Shown: positions 1 to 5,720 of the stretch, piece after piece
Layout: every line of letters begins with the position of its first letter
How positions within the stretch are numbered: the stretch's first letter is position 1
Assembly (NCBI GenBank): GCA_964396385.1
Contig: CAYNFH010000170.1
Span: 1 to 14,674, forward strand
Direction of reading: 5' to 3'
Source of the DNA: CAYNFH01 sp964396385
GTDB lineage: Bacteria > Armatimonadota > Chthonomonadetes > Chthonomonadales > CAJBBX01
Length of the DNA: 14,674 nucleotides
Notes under the pieces: model-generated
Databases searched by the model: none
What the model saw: only the letters and a program-made list of their open reading frames with translations
What the model was told of the DNA's origin: nothing
Translations under genes and position numbers: made by a program

Positions 1-470
1 CCTCCTATATTCGCCAGCTCATAGACGCAGTCGGTGACCATTTCCGTGTGCTGATGGCCGCTCCGCTGCTCCTCGATACTTTCCTGCGGCATGGTGTGCG
101 GGAGCACTTGGATGGTCTCTTTTGCCTATGTCCCCGCCAGGTGGTCGGCATCGGCCGCGCCGCATCGAGCGACGACTGGGAAGCGGCTGCTCGAATCCAG
201 CAGGGCATCAATCGCGCGATGCGCCTGCTGAAGAGCCACGGCATCTGGCCGGCGTTCACCGCGCTCATGAATGAGCTCGGCGTCCCGGGGTACTTCCGTC
301 CGCGGCCCTACCGCGCATGGGGTGAGGATGAGACAGCCCAGTTCCTCTCCGATTCGGAGACACAAGAGGTATTGGGGTTCCTATCCAGCAAGGTCACGGC
401 TCCGGCTCTCCTGCCCCAGACGCGAGTTGCAGTCGTCCAACCGGGGAGAGGCCCGGTCGCTGCGTCCTGA
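1..470 (+). CDS. DapA-family lyase/aldolase, C-terminal part (5' end outside window)
   Basis: The frame is open from base 3 and ends at TGA 468-470, giving about 155 residues. It matches the last third of the dihydrodipicolinate synthase / N-acetylneuraminate lyase TIM barrel. An IRQLIDAVGDHFRVLMA segment corresponds to the strand after the Schiff-base lysine. A helix of the type DDWEAAARIQQGINRAMRLL follows, then an ALMNELGVPGYFRPRPYRA segment typical of the family's C-terminal helices. The catalytic lysine and tyrosine lie upstream and cannot be checked, so the substrate is unknown. The protein runs about 27 residues past the usual family end (after EVLGFL) with an unrelated-looking tail. 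The next gene starts 29 bases downstream and encodes a sialidase-like propeller; the same pairing of DapA-family and Asp-box genes recurs at 4797-9288. The internal GTG at 48 is not a likely start because the fold continues upstream of it. Confidence 0.82.
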   Translation, partial: SYIRQLIDAVGDHFRVLMAAPLLLDTFLRHGVREHLDGLFCLCPRQVVGIGRAASSDDWEAAARIQQGINRAMRLLKSHGIWPAFTALMNELGVPGYFRPRPYRAWGEDETAQFLSDSETQEVLGFLSSKVTAPALLPQTRVAVVQPGRGPVAAS

Positions 471-499
471 CGTGTCGCGATGGTCTCAGGATTCGAGCA

Positions 500-1606
500 A
501 TGATCCCGCTTATGCTGGCACTCGCTCAGACTTCTGCGACGCACCCCGGTGCGACCGAGCCATTCTTTCAGGTAGGCATGGTCCGGGCGGCACATCCGGG
601 CGAGCAACACTGTTATCCAGTGGTCATCCGCACTGGAGGTGGCGGTATATTCTCGGTCTGGACGCAGGTTTCCGGACAGAACGCCGGGCGCAGAATAGTC
701 ATCGTCGGTTCCTTTTCCCGCAATGGAGGGCGCACCTGGGAGGATCCACAGATCCTAATGCATACGCCCGGCATGGGCGACTATGACCCGAACGTGGTAG
801 TCGATGGCAACCGGATCCTGGTGTTTTCCACCACCACGCCGGTTCCACAGCCGGTCATCGACAAAAGCTACTTGTGGATGACCTACACGGATGATGAGGG
901 TGCGAATTGGACGGCGCCAGTCCAGATAAAGACGCCGTTCAAGTACCTGGTCGGCAAGCGCCATATCGGACTCAAGCTCAAGGACGGGACGCTCGCGATG
1001 CCGTTCTCATGGGACCTCTGGGCGCAGGCCGGTACGCCCGCCCGAACGGAAGGCGAGATGGATCTGAAGTCAGGCGTCCTCGTTTCCCGTGATCATGGGC
1101 TGACGTGGGAACCACGGGGTGATCTGCACATATTCGAGCCGAAGACACGACCCTACGGAACCGGCGGGCTCTGCGAGCCTGCGCTCGTGGAGTTGGAGAG
1201 TGGCGATCTGTACATGCTGTTCCGAACTGGCACGAGCTGGATATACGAGGCTCGCAGCCGGGATCAGGGGCGCACGTGGAGCACACCAAAGCCGAGTCGC
1301 CTGCGCGGGTTCAATGCGCCCATGGCGCTCTGGCGAGTAGACCAGAATCCAAAGGAGGTGATGGTTCTCTACGATGATTCTCCGGTCGATCGCTTTCCGC
1401 TATGCGTTGCGATCACGGGAGATGGGGGAAAGACCTGGTCCCGACCCAAGGATGTCGCCGGTATAACCGGCACGGAGGTCTCTTACCCCGGCCTGACTCA
1501 GGCCGCCGACGGAACGTTCGTGGCCGTATGGCAGCAATCCAACCCGGATGGTACCCGTGACATTCGGTACGCGAGGTTCAACCGGGCCTGGCTTACGCAG
1601 CCCTGA
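500..1606 (+). CDS. Sialidase-like Asp-box (BNR) beta-propeller protein
   Basis: This 368-residue protein carries five Asp-box motifs (S/T-x-D/N-x-G-x-x-W) at about residues 73-80 (SRNGGRTW), 130-137 (TDDEGANW), 196-203 (SRDHGLTW), 253-260 (SRDQGRTW) and 306-313 (TGDGGKTW). The spacing of about 55-65 residues is that of a five- or six-bladed sialidase propeller, and the length fits a single catalytic domain. Family members are exo-sialidases or other acidic-sugar glycosidases and lyases; Asp boxes are structural and do not prove sialidase activity. The ATG at 500 follows a CAGGA 8 bases upstream. The N-terminus MIPLMLALAQTSA is only a weak signal peptide. The frame stays open upstream with arginine-rich codons (LRIRA) that would make a better n-region, but no ordinary start codon is present there, so export is uncertain. 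It is probably co-transcribed with the preceding DapA-family gene. Confidence 0.88.
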   Translation: MIPLMLALAQTSATHPGATEPFFQVGMVRAAHPGEQHCYPVVIRTGGGGIFSVWTQVSGQNAGRRIVIVGSFSRNGGRTWEDPQILMHTPGMGDYDPNVVVDGNRILVFSTTTPVPQPVIDKSYLWMTYTDDEGANWTAPVQIKTPFKYLVGKRHIGLKLKDGTLAMPFSWDLWAQAGTPARTEGEMDLKSGVLVSRDHGLTWEPRGDLHIFEPKTRPYGTGGLCEPALVELESGDLYMLFRTGTSWIYEARSRDQGRTWSTPKPSRLRGFNAPMALWRVDQNPKEVMVLYDDSPVDRFPLCVAITGDGGKTWSRPKDVAGITGTEVSYPGLTQAADGTFVAVWQQSNPDGTRDIRYARFNRAWLTQP

Positions 1607-1691
1607 CGGCCCCAGATCAACCTGCCTGCAGCAAGGACACGCGGGCATCATTCAGCTCTACTCGTTCTCTCGTTTCTTTTGCGCACTCCCA

Positions 1692-1698
1692 GAGGAGG
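1692..1698 (+). promoter_or_regulatory. Strong ribosome binding site that fixes the pseudopilin start
   Basis: GAGGAGG at 1692-1698 lies 8 bases before ATG 1707. The reading frame is open much further upstream (to a GTG at 1548, overlapping the previous gene). This site, together with the prepilin leader directly after the ATG, shows that 1707 is the true start. Confidence 0.85.
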
Positions 1699-1706
1699 AT
1701 TCAAAC

Positions 1707-2528
1707 ATGCAGCGCAAAGCATTCACCTTGATCGAGCTGCTCGTAGTTATCGCTATCATCGCGATTCTGGCAGCCATCCTTTTCCCGGTCTTTGCCCAGG
1801 CCCGCGAGCAGGCGCGCAAGATCTCCTGCGTCTCCAACGAGAAGCAGATAGGCACGGCTCTCGCCATGTACGCTCAGGACTATGACGAGACCAAGGTCTA
1901 CAGCCAGGTCTGGACGTCCTTCACCTATCCGGATCTGAACGGCTCCTCGTTCAGCGGCCTGCTCCAGCCGTACGTAAAGAACCGGCCGTTGTTCCTCTGC
2001 CCGGACATCAAGCGGCCCCGTCCCGTGGGCAAAGACAACGACTACAAGGTGCCGGATGACGGCGTGCGCCACACGTCGACCGACTACGCCATGAACCTGG
2101 ACGCCGGCTACTACGGCTTCTACTTCGGGCCGCAGTATTCCGGCAATCCGGACGGCACCGGCAACCTGATCATCGTCAGCTCCGGGATCACCAACTCTCT
2201 CGCATCGGTAGACAAGCCGGCTGAGCTTATCTCCCTGGTGGAGAAGGGGCCGCTGGAGGGCAACTGGCAGCTCGTGCGGTTCTGGTGGCTCACCTCCGCG
2301 ACCATCAGCTTTGCAAAGCCGCATAACAGCAGGGCAAATTTCCTGTTTGACGACAGCCACGTCAAGAACATGAAATGGACGCAGACCTATGGACCCGGAC
2401 CCGGGTGCAAGGGATGGCTCTGGACCAACTGCGGCAACTCGCAGTTCTCCGACGGCAGCGCGGACTACTACCGGAACTACACGTTGAGCACGGCAAGCAA
2501 GATCCTACCGGACTTCAACGACTGGTAG
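1707..2528 (+). CDS. Type II secretion pseudopilin-like secreted protein (DUF1559 / H-X9-DG type)
   Basis: The protein has 273 residues. The leader MQRKA is followed by FTLIELLVVIAIIAILAAIL, a class III prepilin signal. Cleavage is predicted between Ala5 and Phe6, with Glu10 at the conserved +5 position and a hydrophobic helix to about residue 27. FPVFAQARE and the segment CVSNEKQIGTALAMYAQDYDE are hallmarks of the DUF1559-like pseudopilins expanded in Armatimonadota and Planctomycetota. Near the C-terminus lies the H-X9-DG region (His206 to FDDSHVK), but the glycine is replaced, giving H-X9-DS at Asp216-Ser217. The leader would be processed by a prepilin peptidase, and the protein assembled or exported by a type II secretion or type IV pilus-like system; neither is encoded in this window. 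A 100-base gap separates it from the upstream sialidase-like gene, so it is probably a separate transcription unit. Its specific cargo or adhesive role is unknown. Confidence 0.93.
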   Translation: MQRKAFTLIELLVVIAIIAILAAILFPVFAQAREQARKISCVSNEKQIGTALAMYAQDYDETKVYSQVWTSFTYPDLNGSSFSGLLQPYVKNRPLFLCPDIKRPRPVGKDNDYKVPDDGVRHTSTDYAMNLDAGYYGFYFGPQYSGNPDGTGNLIIVSSGITNSLASVDKPAELISLVEKGPLEGNWQLVRFWWLTSATISFAKPHNSRANFLFDDSHVKNMKWTQTYGPGPGCKGWLWTNCGNSQFSDGSADYYRNYTLSTASKILPDFNDW

Positions 2529-2539
2529 TCAAATGGGCG

Positions 2540-2592
2540 GCGCGGTTCCGGTAGGGAGTCATTTCCTCCCTAAGTATCCGCCGGGACCGCGC
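2540..2592 (+). terminator. Long imperfect hairpin after the pseudopilin gene, possible transcript end or processing site
   Basis: The outer arms 2540-2551 and 2581-2592 pair over 12 positions with one G-T wobble. Inside them, 2552-2558 pairs perfectly with 2566-2572 around a 7-base loop (TCATTTC), leaving an 8-base bulge on the right side (2573-2580). The structure begins 11 bases after the pseudopilin stop codon. No run of T follows it, so it is not a textbook intrinsic terminator. It could limit read-through, protect the highly expressed pilin message from 3' decay, or act as an attenuator for the small membrane genes that follow. Confidence 0.45.
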
Positions 2593-2616
2593 GCGGCCTC
2601 AGATATGGAAAGCGCA

Positions 2617-2943
2617 ATGAAAAAGAAGGTTGGCAAGGGCGCTGCCATTGCAATCATCGCCGTCGCGGTCGCCGTGATAGGCTGGCTCGGTTGGTACTTT
2701 TCGGAGAACCCCTATAACCGAGGCCTCAACGAAGAGGCAATCTTTCGGGCGGCGGAGGCTAAAGCCAAGTCGAACGGCATAGACCTTCGCACCGCGCCCG
2801 GCGCATGGCCGGGACTCTACTACAAGTACCACCCGGAAGAGAAGCCCCCGTCCGGGAAGACGGCACCCGCCGCGCCAGCGCCTGCGGGTCTGCCGATCGG
2901 CGCCCCCGGCGCCTCAGCATCGAGCGAACCCGCTCCGAAGTAG
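2617..2943 (+). CDS. Small single-pass membrane protein of an unrecognised family (paralogue 1)
   Basis: With the start at ATG 2617 the product has 108 residues: MKKKVGKG, then one hydrophobic helix (about 9-30, ending GWLGWYF), a conserved block, and an Ala/Pro-rich tail ending in APK. The lysine-rich N-terminus predicts N-in/C-out topology, so the conserved block would lie outside the membrane. The block (about 46-82) contains FRAAEAKAK, NGIDLRT and GLYYKYHPEEKPPS and recurs almost unchanged in the next gene. I do not recognise the family. An in-frame ATG at 2605 is an alternative start; the GGAAAG preceding 2617 and the charged MKKK start favour 2617, but not decisively. The gene follows a pseudopilin and a large hairpin, so a role in envelope assembly or secretion is possible, though this is only inferred from position. 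Confidence 0.78.
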   Translation: MKKKVGKGAAIAIIAVAVAVIGWLGWYFSENPYNRGLNEEAIFRAAEAKAKSNGIDLRTAPGAWPGLYYKYHPEEKPPSGKTAPAAPAPAGLPIGAPGASASSEPAPK

Positions 2944-2972
2944 TTGGGACTTTGGGTTTCCTCATGCTTTGC

Positions 2973-2977
2973 GGAGG
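2973..2977 (+). promoter_or_regulatory. Ribosome binding site selecting ATG 2984
   Basis: GGAGG (within GGAGGAGAG, 2973-2981) lies 6 bases before ATG 2984. A further in-frame ATG at 2969 would place this site inside the gene, so 2984 is preferred. Confidence 0.8.
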
Positions 2978-2983
2978 AGAGAT

Positions 2984-3319
2984 ATGAATACGCGAGTCAG
3001 TAATGCTGTCATCGCGGTCGTCATCCTGGTGGTCCTGGCGGTGCTCGGGTGGGTCGGATGGCGGTACGCCGGGCCGTCGACCGTAGCAGTTCAGGCAGAC
3101 GAAGAGAAGTCGTTCCGTGCTGCCGAGGCAAATGCGAAAAAGAACGGGATAGACCTCCGTACGGTGCCCCAGTGGGCTGGACTCTACTACAAGTATCATC
3201 CAGAAGAGAAGCCGCCGTCAGCTGCTGCCGGTCCATCAGGCGCGCCTACCACCGCCTTACCGCCTGGGAGCCCCCCGCCGAGCGCCGCGGACACGGCGGG
3301 TCCACCCGCGATGCACTAG
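2984..3319 (+). CDS. Small single-pass membrane protein of an unrecognised family (paralogue 2)
   Basis: The 111-residue product has a short N-terminus (MNTRVSN), one hydrophobic helix (about 8-29, ending GWVGWRYAG), a conserved block with FRAAEANAKKNGIDLRT and GLYYKYHPEEKPPS, and a Pro/Ala/Ser-rich tail. It is a tandem paralogue of the protein at 2617-2943, 40 bases away. Between the two genes, the codons of the conserved block differ mostly at third positions without changing the amino acid, while the N-terminal and tail segments have diverged freely. That indicates an old duplication in which selection preserves the 36-37-residue block. The predicted topology is N-in/C-out, with the block facing the periplasm or cell exterior. 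The function is unknown. The ORF is too well conserved between the copies, and has too strong a ribosome site, to be spurious. Confidence 0.82.
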   Translation: MNTRVSNAVIAVVILVVLAVLGWVGWRYAGPSTVAVQADEEKSFRAAEANAKKNGIDLRTVPQWAGLYYKYHPEEKPPSAAAGPSGAPTTALPPGSPPPSAADTAGPPAMH

Positions 3320-3366
3320 CTCTCGAAACGGGCACGGATTACTAAAAGGGGGAGTTCTCCGGGACC

Positions 3367-4683
3367 ATGAGATCTGCACTGGACCCTGCCCTGGCACGCG
3401 TCCTCGGCAGGATGACGGCGGATCCGCGGGAGCGGCAGAATGTGTTCTGGAGGACCGTGACCATGGTGCTCACCGGCGGGGCGGGGGCCCTCTTCGGCGG
3501 CGAGTTATGGGCCGGGTTTCTGACCAGGACTGGCTTCAGCAATACGGAGATCGGCATTCTGGCCTCGGTAGGCACTCTTTCCACGGCCTCGGGCTTGCTC
3601 GTCTTCATGGGACTTGCCGACCGGATCCAGGCGCGGATACGAGTCTACGCCCGGTGCCTCCTGGCCTCCGCCGTTCCGCCGGTCATTGCCGTCGGGGTGG
3701 CGCTCTCGTCGCGGTCCGCTGTGCCGCTCTCCGTGATGCTTGCGATGCTGGTCGCGGTCGTCGCAGGTCAGTACCTGCTGACCGCATTGCTCTGGATGCT
3801 GGACTATCCCATTCTGGTCCGCACCATCTCGGCCAGCATCCGCGGCCGCATGTTCGCCATCCTGACGACATCATTCGGTCTGCTGGCCATCGTTATCGGG
3901 CTGCTCTCGGCCGGCGTCCTTCGTAGCGTGGCCTACCCCATGGGGTATGTCTGGTGCTTCCTGGCCGCGGCGGCGATTTTTGTCCTATCGGCGGGCGCCT
4001 TTCTGCGGCAGAAGGATCTGCCCGAGTTGGCGGTGGCGGGAGCGAGCCGGTCCGCTCTACCGTTCGCCGCCATCGTGGACGTGTTCCAGCTCAAAGCGTT
4101 CCAGCAGCTCGCCGGACCGCACGTGCTGAGGGGTCTTGTCGGGGGCATCGCCGGTTTCGCGATCCCCGTCGGAATGAAGCACCTGCATCTGCCCGAAGGC
4201 GCGCCGGGTTACGCCACCTCGGCCAACTACGCGGCGGGGGTGCTGGCCGGAGTGGCGCTGGGCTTGATTGCCGACCGGTGGGGAGCGGGCCGGTCCACTC
4301 TCCTGGGGGACCTCCTTCTTGCCGCAGGGATGGCGACTATGATACTGGTTCCCATGCTTTCCGTCTTCCTGCCCCTCTACTTTGTACTGCACTTTGGCCG
4401 AAGCATCGAAGACTCGGCCGTGCCGTTCGGCGTTACGTTGGTGGTGCCCGCGGAGCGGATGGGCGCCTTCAGCGCGGCGCGGCTCATGATTCTTCAGGGG
4501 TCCAGTGCCGCCGGCGCCCTGCTATTCGGATACCTGTTCGATCACTTTCCTCCGGTGCCTCTCTTTGGGATAGGCGCCGCGCTAAAGGTGGCCAACGGAG
4601 TGTGGTTCTGGTCGGTCTTCCGGCAACCGGGCCGGGAATCGTGGCGCAAAGATGACGGAAGACGGAGGCAGGACGGAGTATGA
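3367..4683 (+). CDS. Major facilitator superfamily transporter
   Basis: This 438-residue, strongly hydrophobic protein has the two-half layout of an MFS permease with about 12 membrane helices. The loop after helix 2 reads GLADRIQAR (about 82-90), a motif A-like signature. The second half repeats it as GLIADRWGAGR (about 299-309). The substrate cannot be read from the sequence; the neighbourhood suggests a sugar, sugar acid or oligosaccharide. The start at ATG 3367 has GGGA 4 bases before it and a stronger AAGGGGGAG about 13 bases upstream; ATG 3412 is an alternative. The last dozen residues (KDDGRRRQDGV) are encoded by GACGGA-type tandem repeats, and the stop codon is the first three bases of the inverted-repeat element at 4681. 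The native C-terminus may therefore have been rewritten by repeat DNA. Confidence 0.88.
   Translation: MRSALDPALARVLGRMTADPRERQNVFWRTVTMVLTGGAGALFGGELWAGFLTRTGFSNTEIGILASVGTLSTASGLLVFMGLADRIQARIRVYARCLLASAVPPVIAVGVALSSRSAVPLSVMLAMLVAVVAGQYLLTALLWMLDYPILVRTISASIRGRMFAILTTSFGLLAIVIGLLSAGVLRSVAYPMGYVWCFLAAAAIFVLSAGAFLRQKDLPELAVAGASRSALPFAAIVDVFQLKAFQQLAGPHVLRGLVGGIAGFAIPVGMKHLHLPEGAPGYATSANYAAGVLAGVALGLIADRWGAGRSTLLGDLLLAAGMATMILVPMLSVFLPLYFVLHFGRSIEDSAVPFGVTLVVPAERMGAFSAARLMILQGSSAAGALLFGYLFDHFPPVPLFGIGAALKVANGVWFWSVFRQPGRESWRKDDGRRRQDGV
4654..4678 (+). repeat. GACGGA-type 7-bp tandem repeat in the end of the MFS gene
   Basis: GACGGAA (4654-4660) is followed directly by GACGGAG (4661-4667), and after four bases by a third GACGGAG (4672-4678). 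The repeats are translated in different frames and give the basic, polar C-terminal tail of the transporter. The 7-bp unit matches the periodicity of the repeats at 10540 and 11506. Confidence 0.6.
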
Positions 4684-4740
4684 ACCACAAAGGAACGAAG
4701 GCACGAAGAAGTGACTCCTCCTTTGAGTCTTCGTGGTTCA
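4681..4740 (+). repeat. 60-bp element with inverted ends (TGAACCAC ... GTGGTTCA)
   Basis: Perfect 8-bp inverted ends lie at 4681-4688 and 4733-4740. An alternative inner pairing joins CACGAAGA (4702-4709) with TCTTCGTG (4728-4735), and GACTC (4713-4717) can pair with GAGTC (4725-4729). The left half also shows an 8-bp periodicity (ACAAAGGA, ACGAAGGC, ACGAAGAA). The element starts on the stop codon of the MFS gene and fills about half of the gap before the next operon. It may be a small interspersed repeat of the REP or MITE kind and could form a terminator-like hairpin. Apart from this element, the rest of the gap (4741-4796) shows only a GGGGAG ribosome site for the next gene; no clear promoter was found. 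Confidence 0.6.
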
Positions 4741-4796
4741 CGTTTGCCTTGCGGCTGCACTGAGAGACTGGACGGCCGGGGAGTGAGATACGTTAG

Positions 4797-5720
4797 ATGA
4801 CGGCAGTGACGGGAGCGAGAGAGTTACGCGACCGGCTTGTAGGGCCGATTGGGTCTGTGCGCACGCCATTCCGGCGCGATGGCTCGATCGATTTCATCTC
4901 GCTGCGCCGGATGGTCGATTTCCTGGTCGAGGCCGGTAGCCCGGCGGTTATGCTGACCTACGGCGACAGCCTGTACTCGGTCCTGACGGATGAGGAGGTC
5001 GCCGAAGTCACACGGGTCGTGGCCGAGCACGTTGCCGGAAGGGCCGTGGTCGTCGCGGCCGACCGTGGCTGGTGGACCGGCAAGGCGGCGGAATTCGCGG
5101 ATTATTCCCGCGAGGTGGGTGCGGACCTGCTGATGTTGATGCCTCCCACGTGGGCCGACTCGGCGACTCCGCAGACGCTCGCGGACCACTATGCCACCGT
5201 CGCCGAGCGGATCCCGGTGATGATCGTCACCAACGTCTTCTCGTTAATGGGGGCGCACGCGGGGCTGGAGACGGTGAGATTGGCGATGGAGCGCTCTGCC
5301 AACGTGGCGGCGGTGAAGGATGACATCTGCGGGGAGTTCGGCAGGCGGCTGAGCGTATTGGCGCACGGTCGCATCGCCGTCATTGCCGGAGGCCAGAAGC
5401 AAAACCACCTCAACGCGTTGCCGTACGGATGCGACGGCTATCTGTCCACATTCATCACGCTCAAGCCTTCCATTGCACATGGATACTGGAGAGCTGTTCT
5501 ACGAAACGACGTGGTGGATGCCGCCAGGGTCGTGCGCGAAGTGGACATGCCGTTCTTCGACTTCATGATGAAGCTGCCGGGCGGGTTCGACGCCGGGATC
5601 CACGGGGCCATGGAGCTGCTCGGTTTGGCGGAGCGCTGGCGCCGCCCGCCATACGCATCGCTGGACGACGGGGAGATAGAGAAGCTGTCGGGATTCTTGC
5701 AAGGGATTGGTGTGCTATGA
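4797..5720 (+). CDS. DapA-family (DHDPS / N-acetylneuraminate lyase superfamily) aldolase, atypical active site
   Basis: The 307 residues are the usual length of the family. The Schiff-base lysine is Lys174 in VAAVKDD. The family's GTTGE loop is replaced by LTYGDS (Thr54-Tyr55). The tyrosine that normally precedes N-x-P (Tyr133 in E. coli DapA) is Thr145 in VTNVF. With the tyrosine of the proton relay missing, canonical dihydrodipicolinate synthase or sialic acid lyase activity is doubtful. Aldol cleavage of a 2-keto-3-deoxy sugar acid, the usual partner of an enolase-superfamily dehydratase such as the one at 9285, is the better guess. It is predicted to be cytoplasmic. GGGGAG at 4778-4783 supports ATG 4797. 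It is the first gene of the overlapping run and shares ATGA (5717-5720) with the next gene. Confidence 0.88.
   Translation: MTAVTGARELRDRLVGPIGSVRTPFRRDGSIDFISLRRMVDFLVEAGSPAVMLTYGDSLYSVLTDEEVAEVTRVVAEHVAGRAVVVAADRGWWTGKAAEFADYSREVGADLLMLMPPTWADSATPQTLADHYATVAERIPVMIVTNVFSLMGAHAGLETVRLAMERSANVAAVKDDICGEFGRRLSVLAHGRIAVIAGGQKQNHLNALPYGCDGYLSTFITLKPSIAHGYWRAVLRNDVVDAARVVREVDMPFFDFMMKLPGGFDAGIHGAMELLGLAERWRRPPYASLDDGEIEKLSGFLQGIGVL

Noticed and set aside
271..786. A frameshift joining the DapA-family fragment to an overlapping 171-codon frame
   Set aside because: The DapA-family fold ends naturally near its own stop and the sialidase-like protein begins at 500 in a third frame. The overlapping frame has no family resemblance.
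1607..1706. A promoter or terminator in the gap before the pseudopilin gene
   Set aside because: A pyrimidine-rich stretch is present, but no convincing -35/-10 pair or stable hairpin with a T-run was found. Only the ribosome site could be supported.
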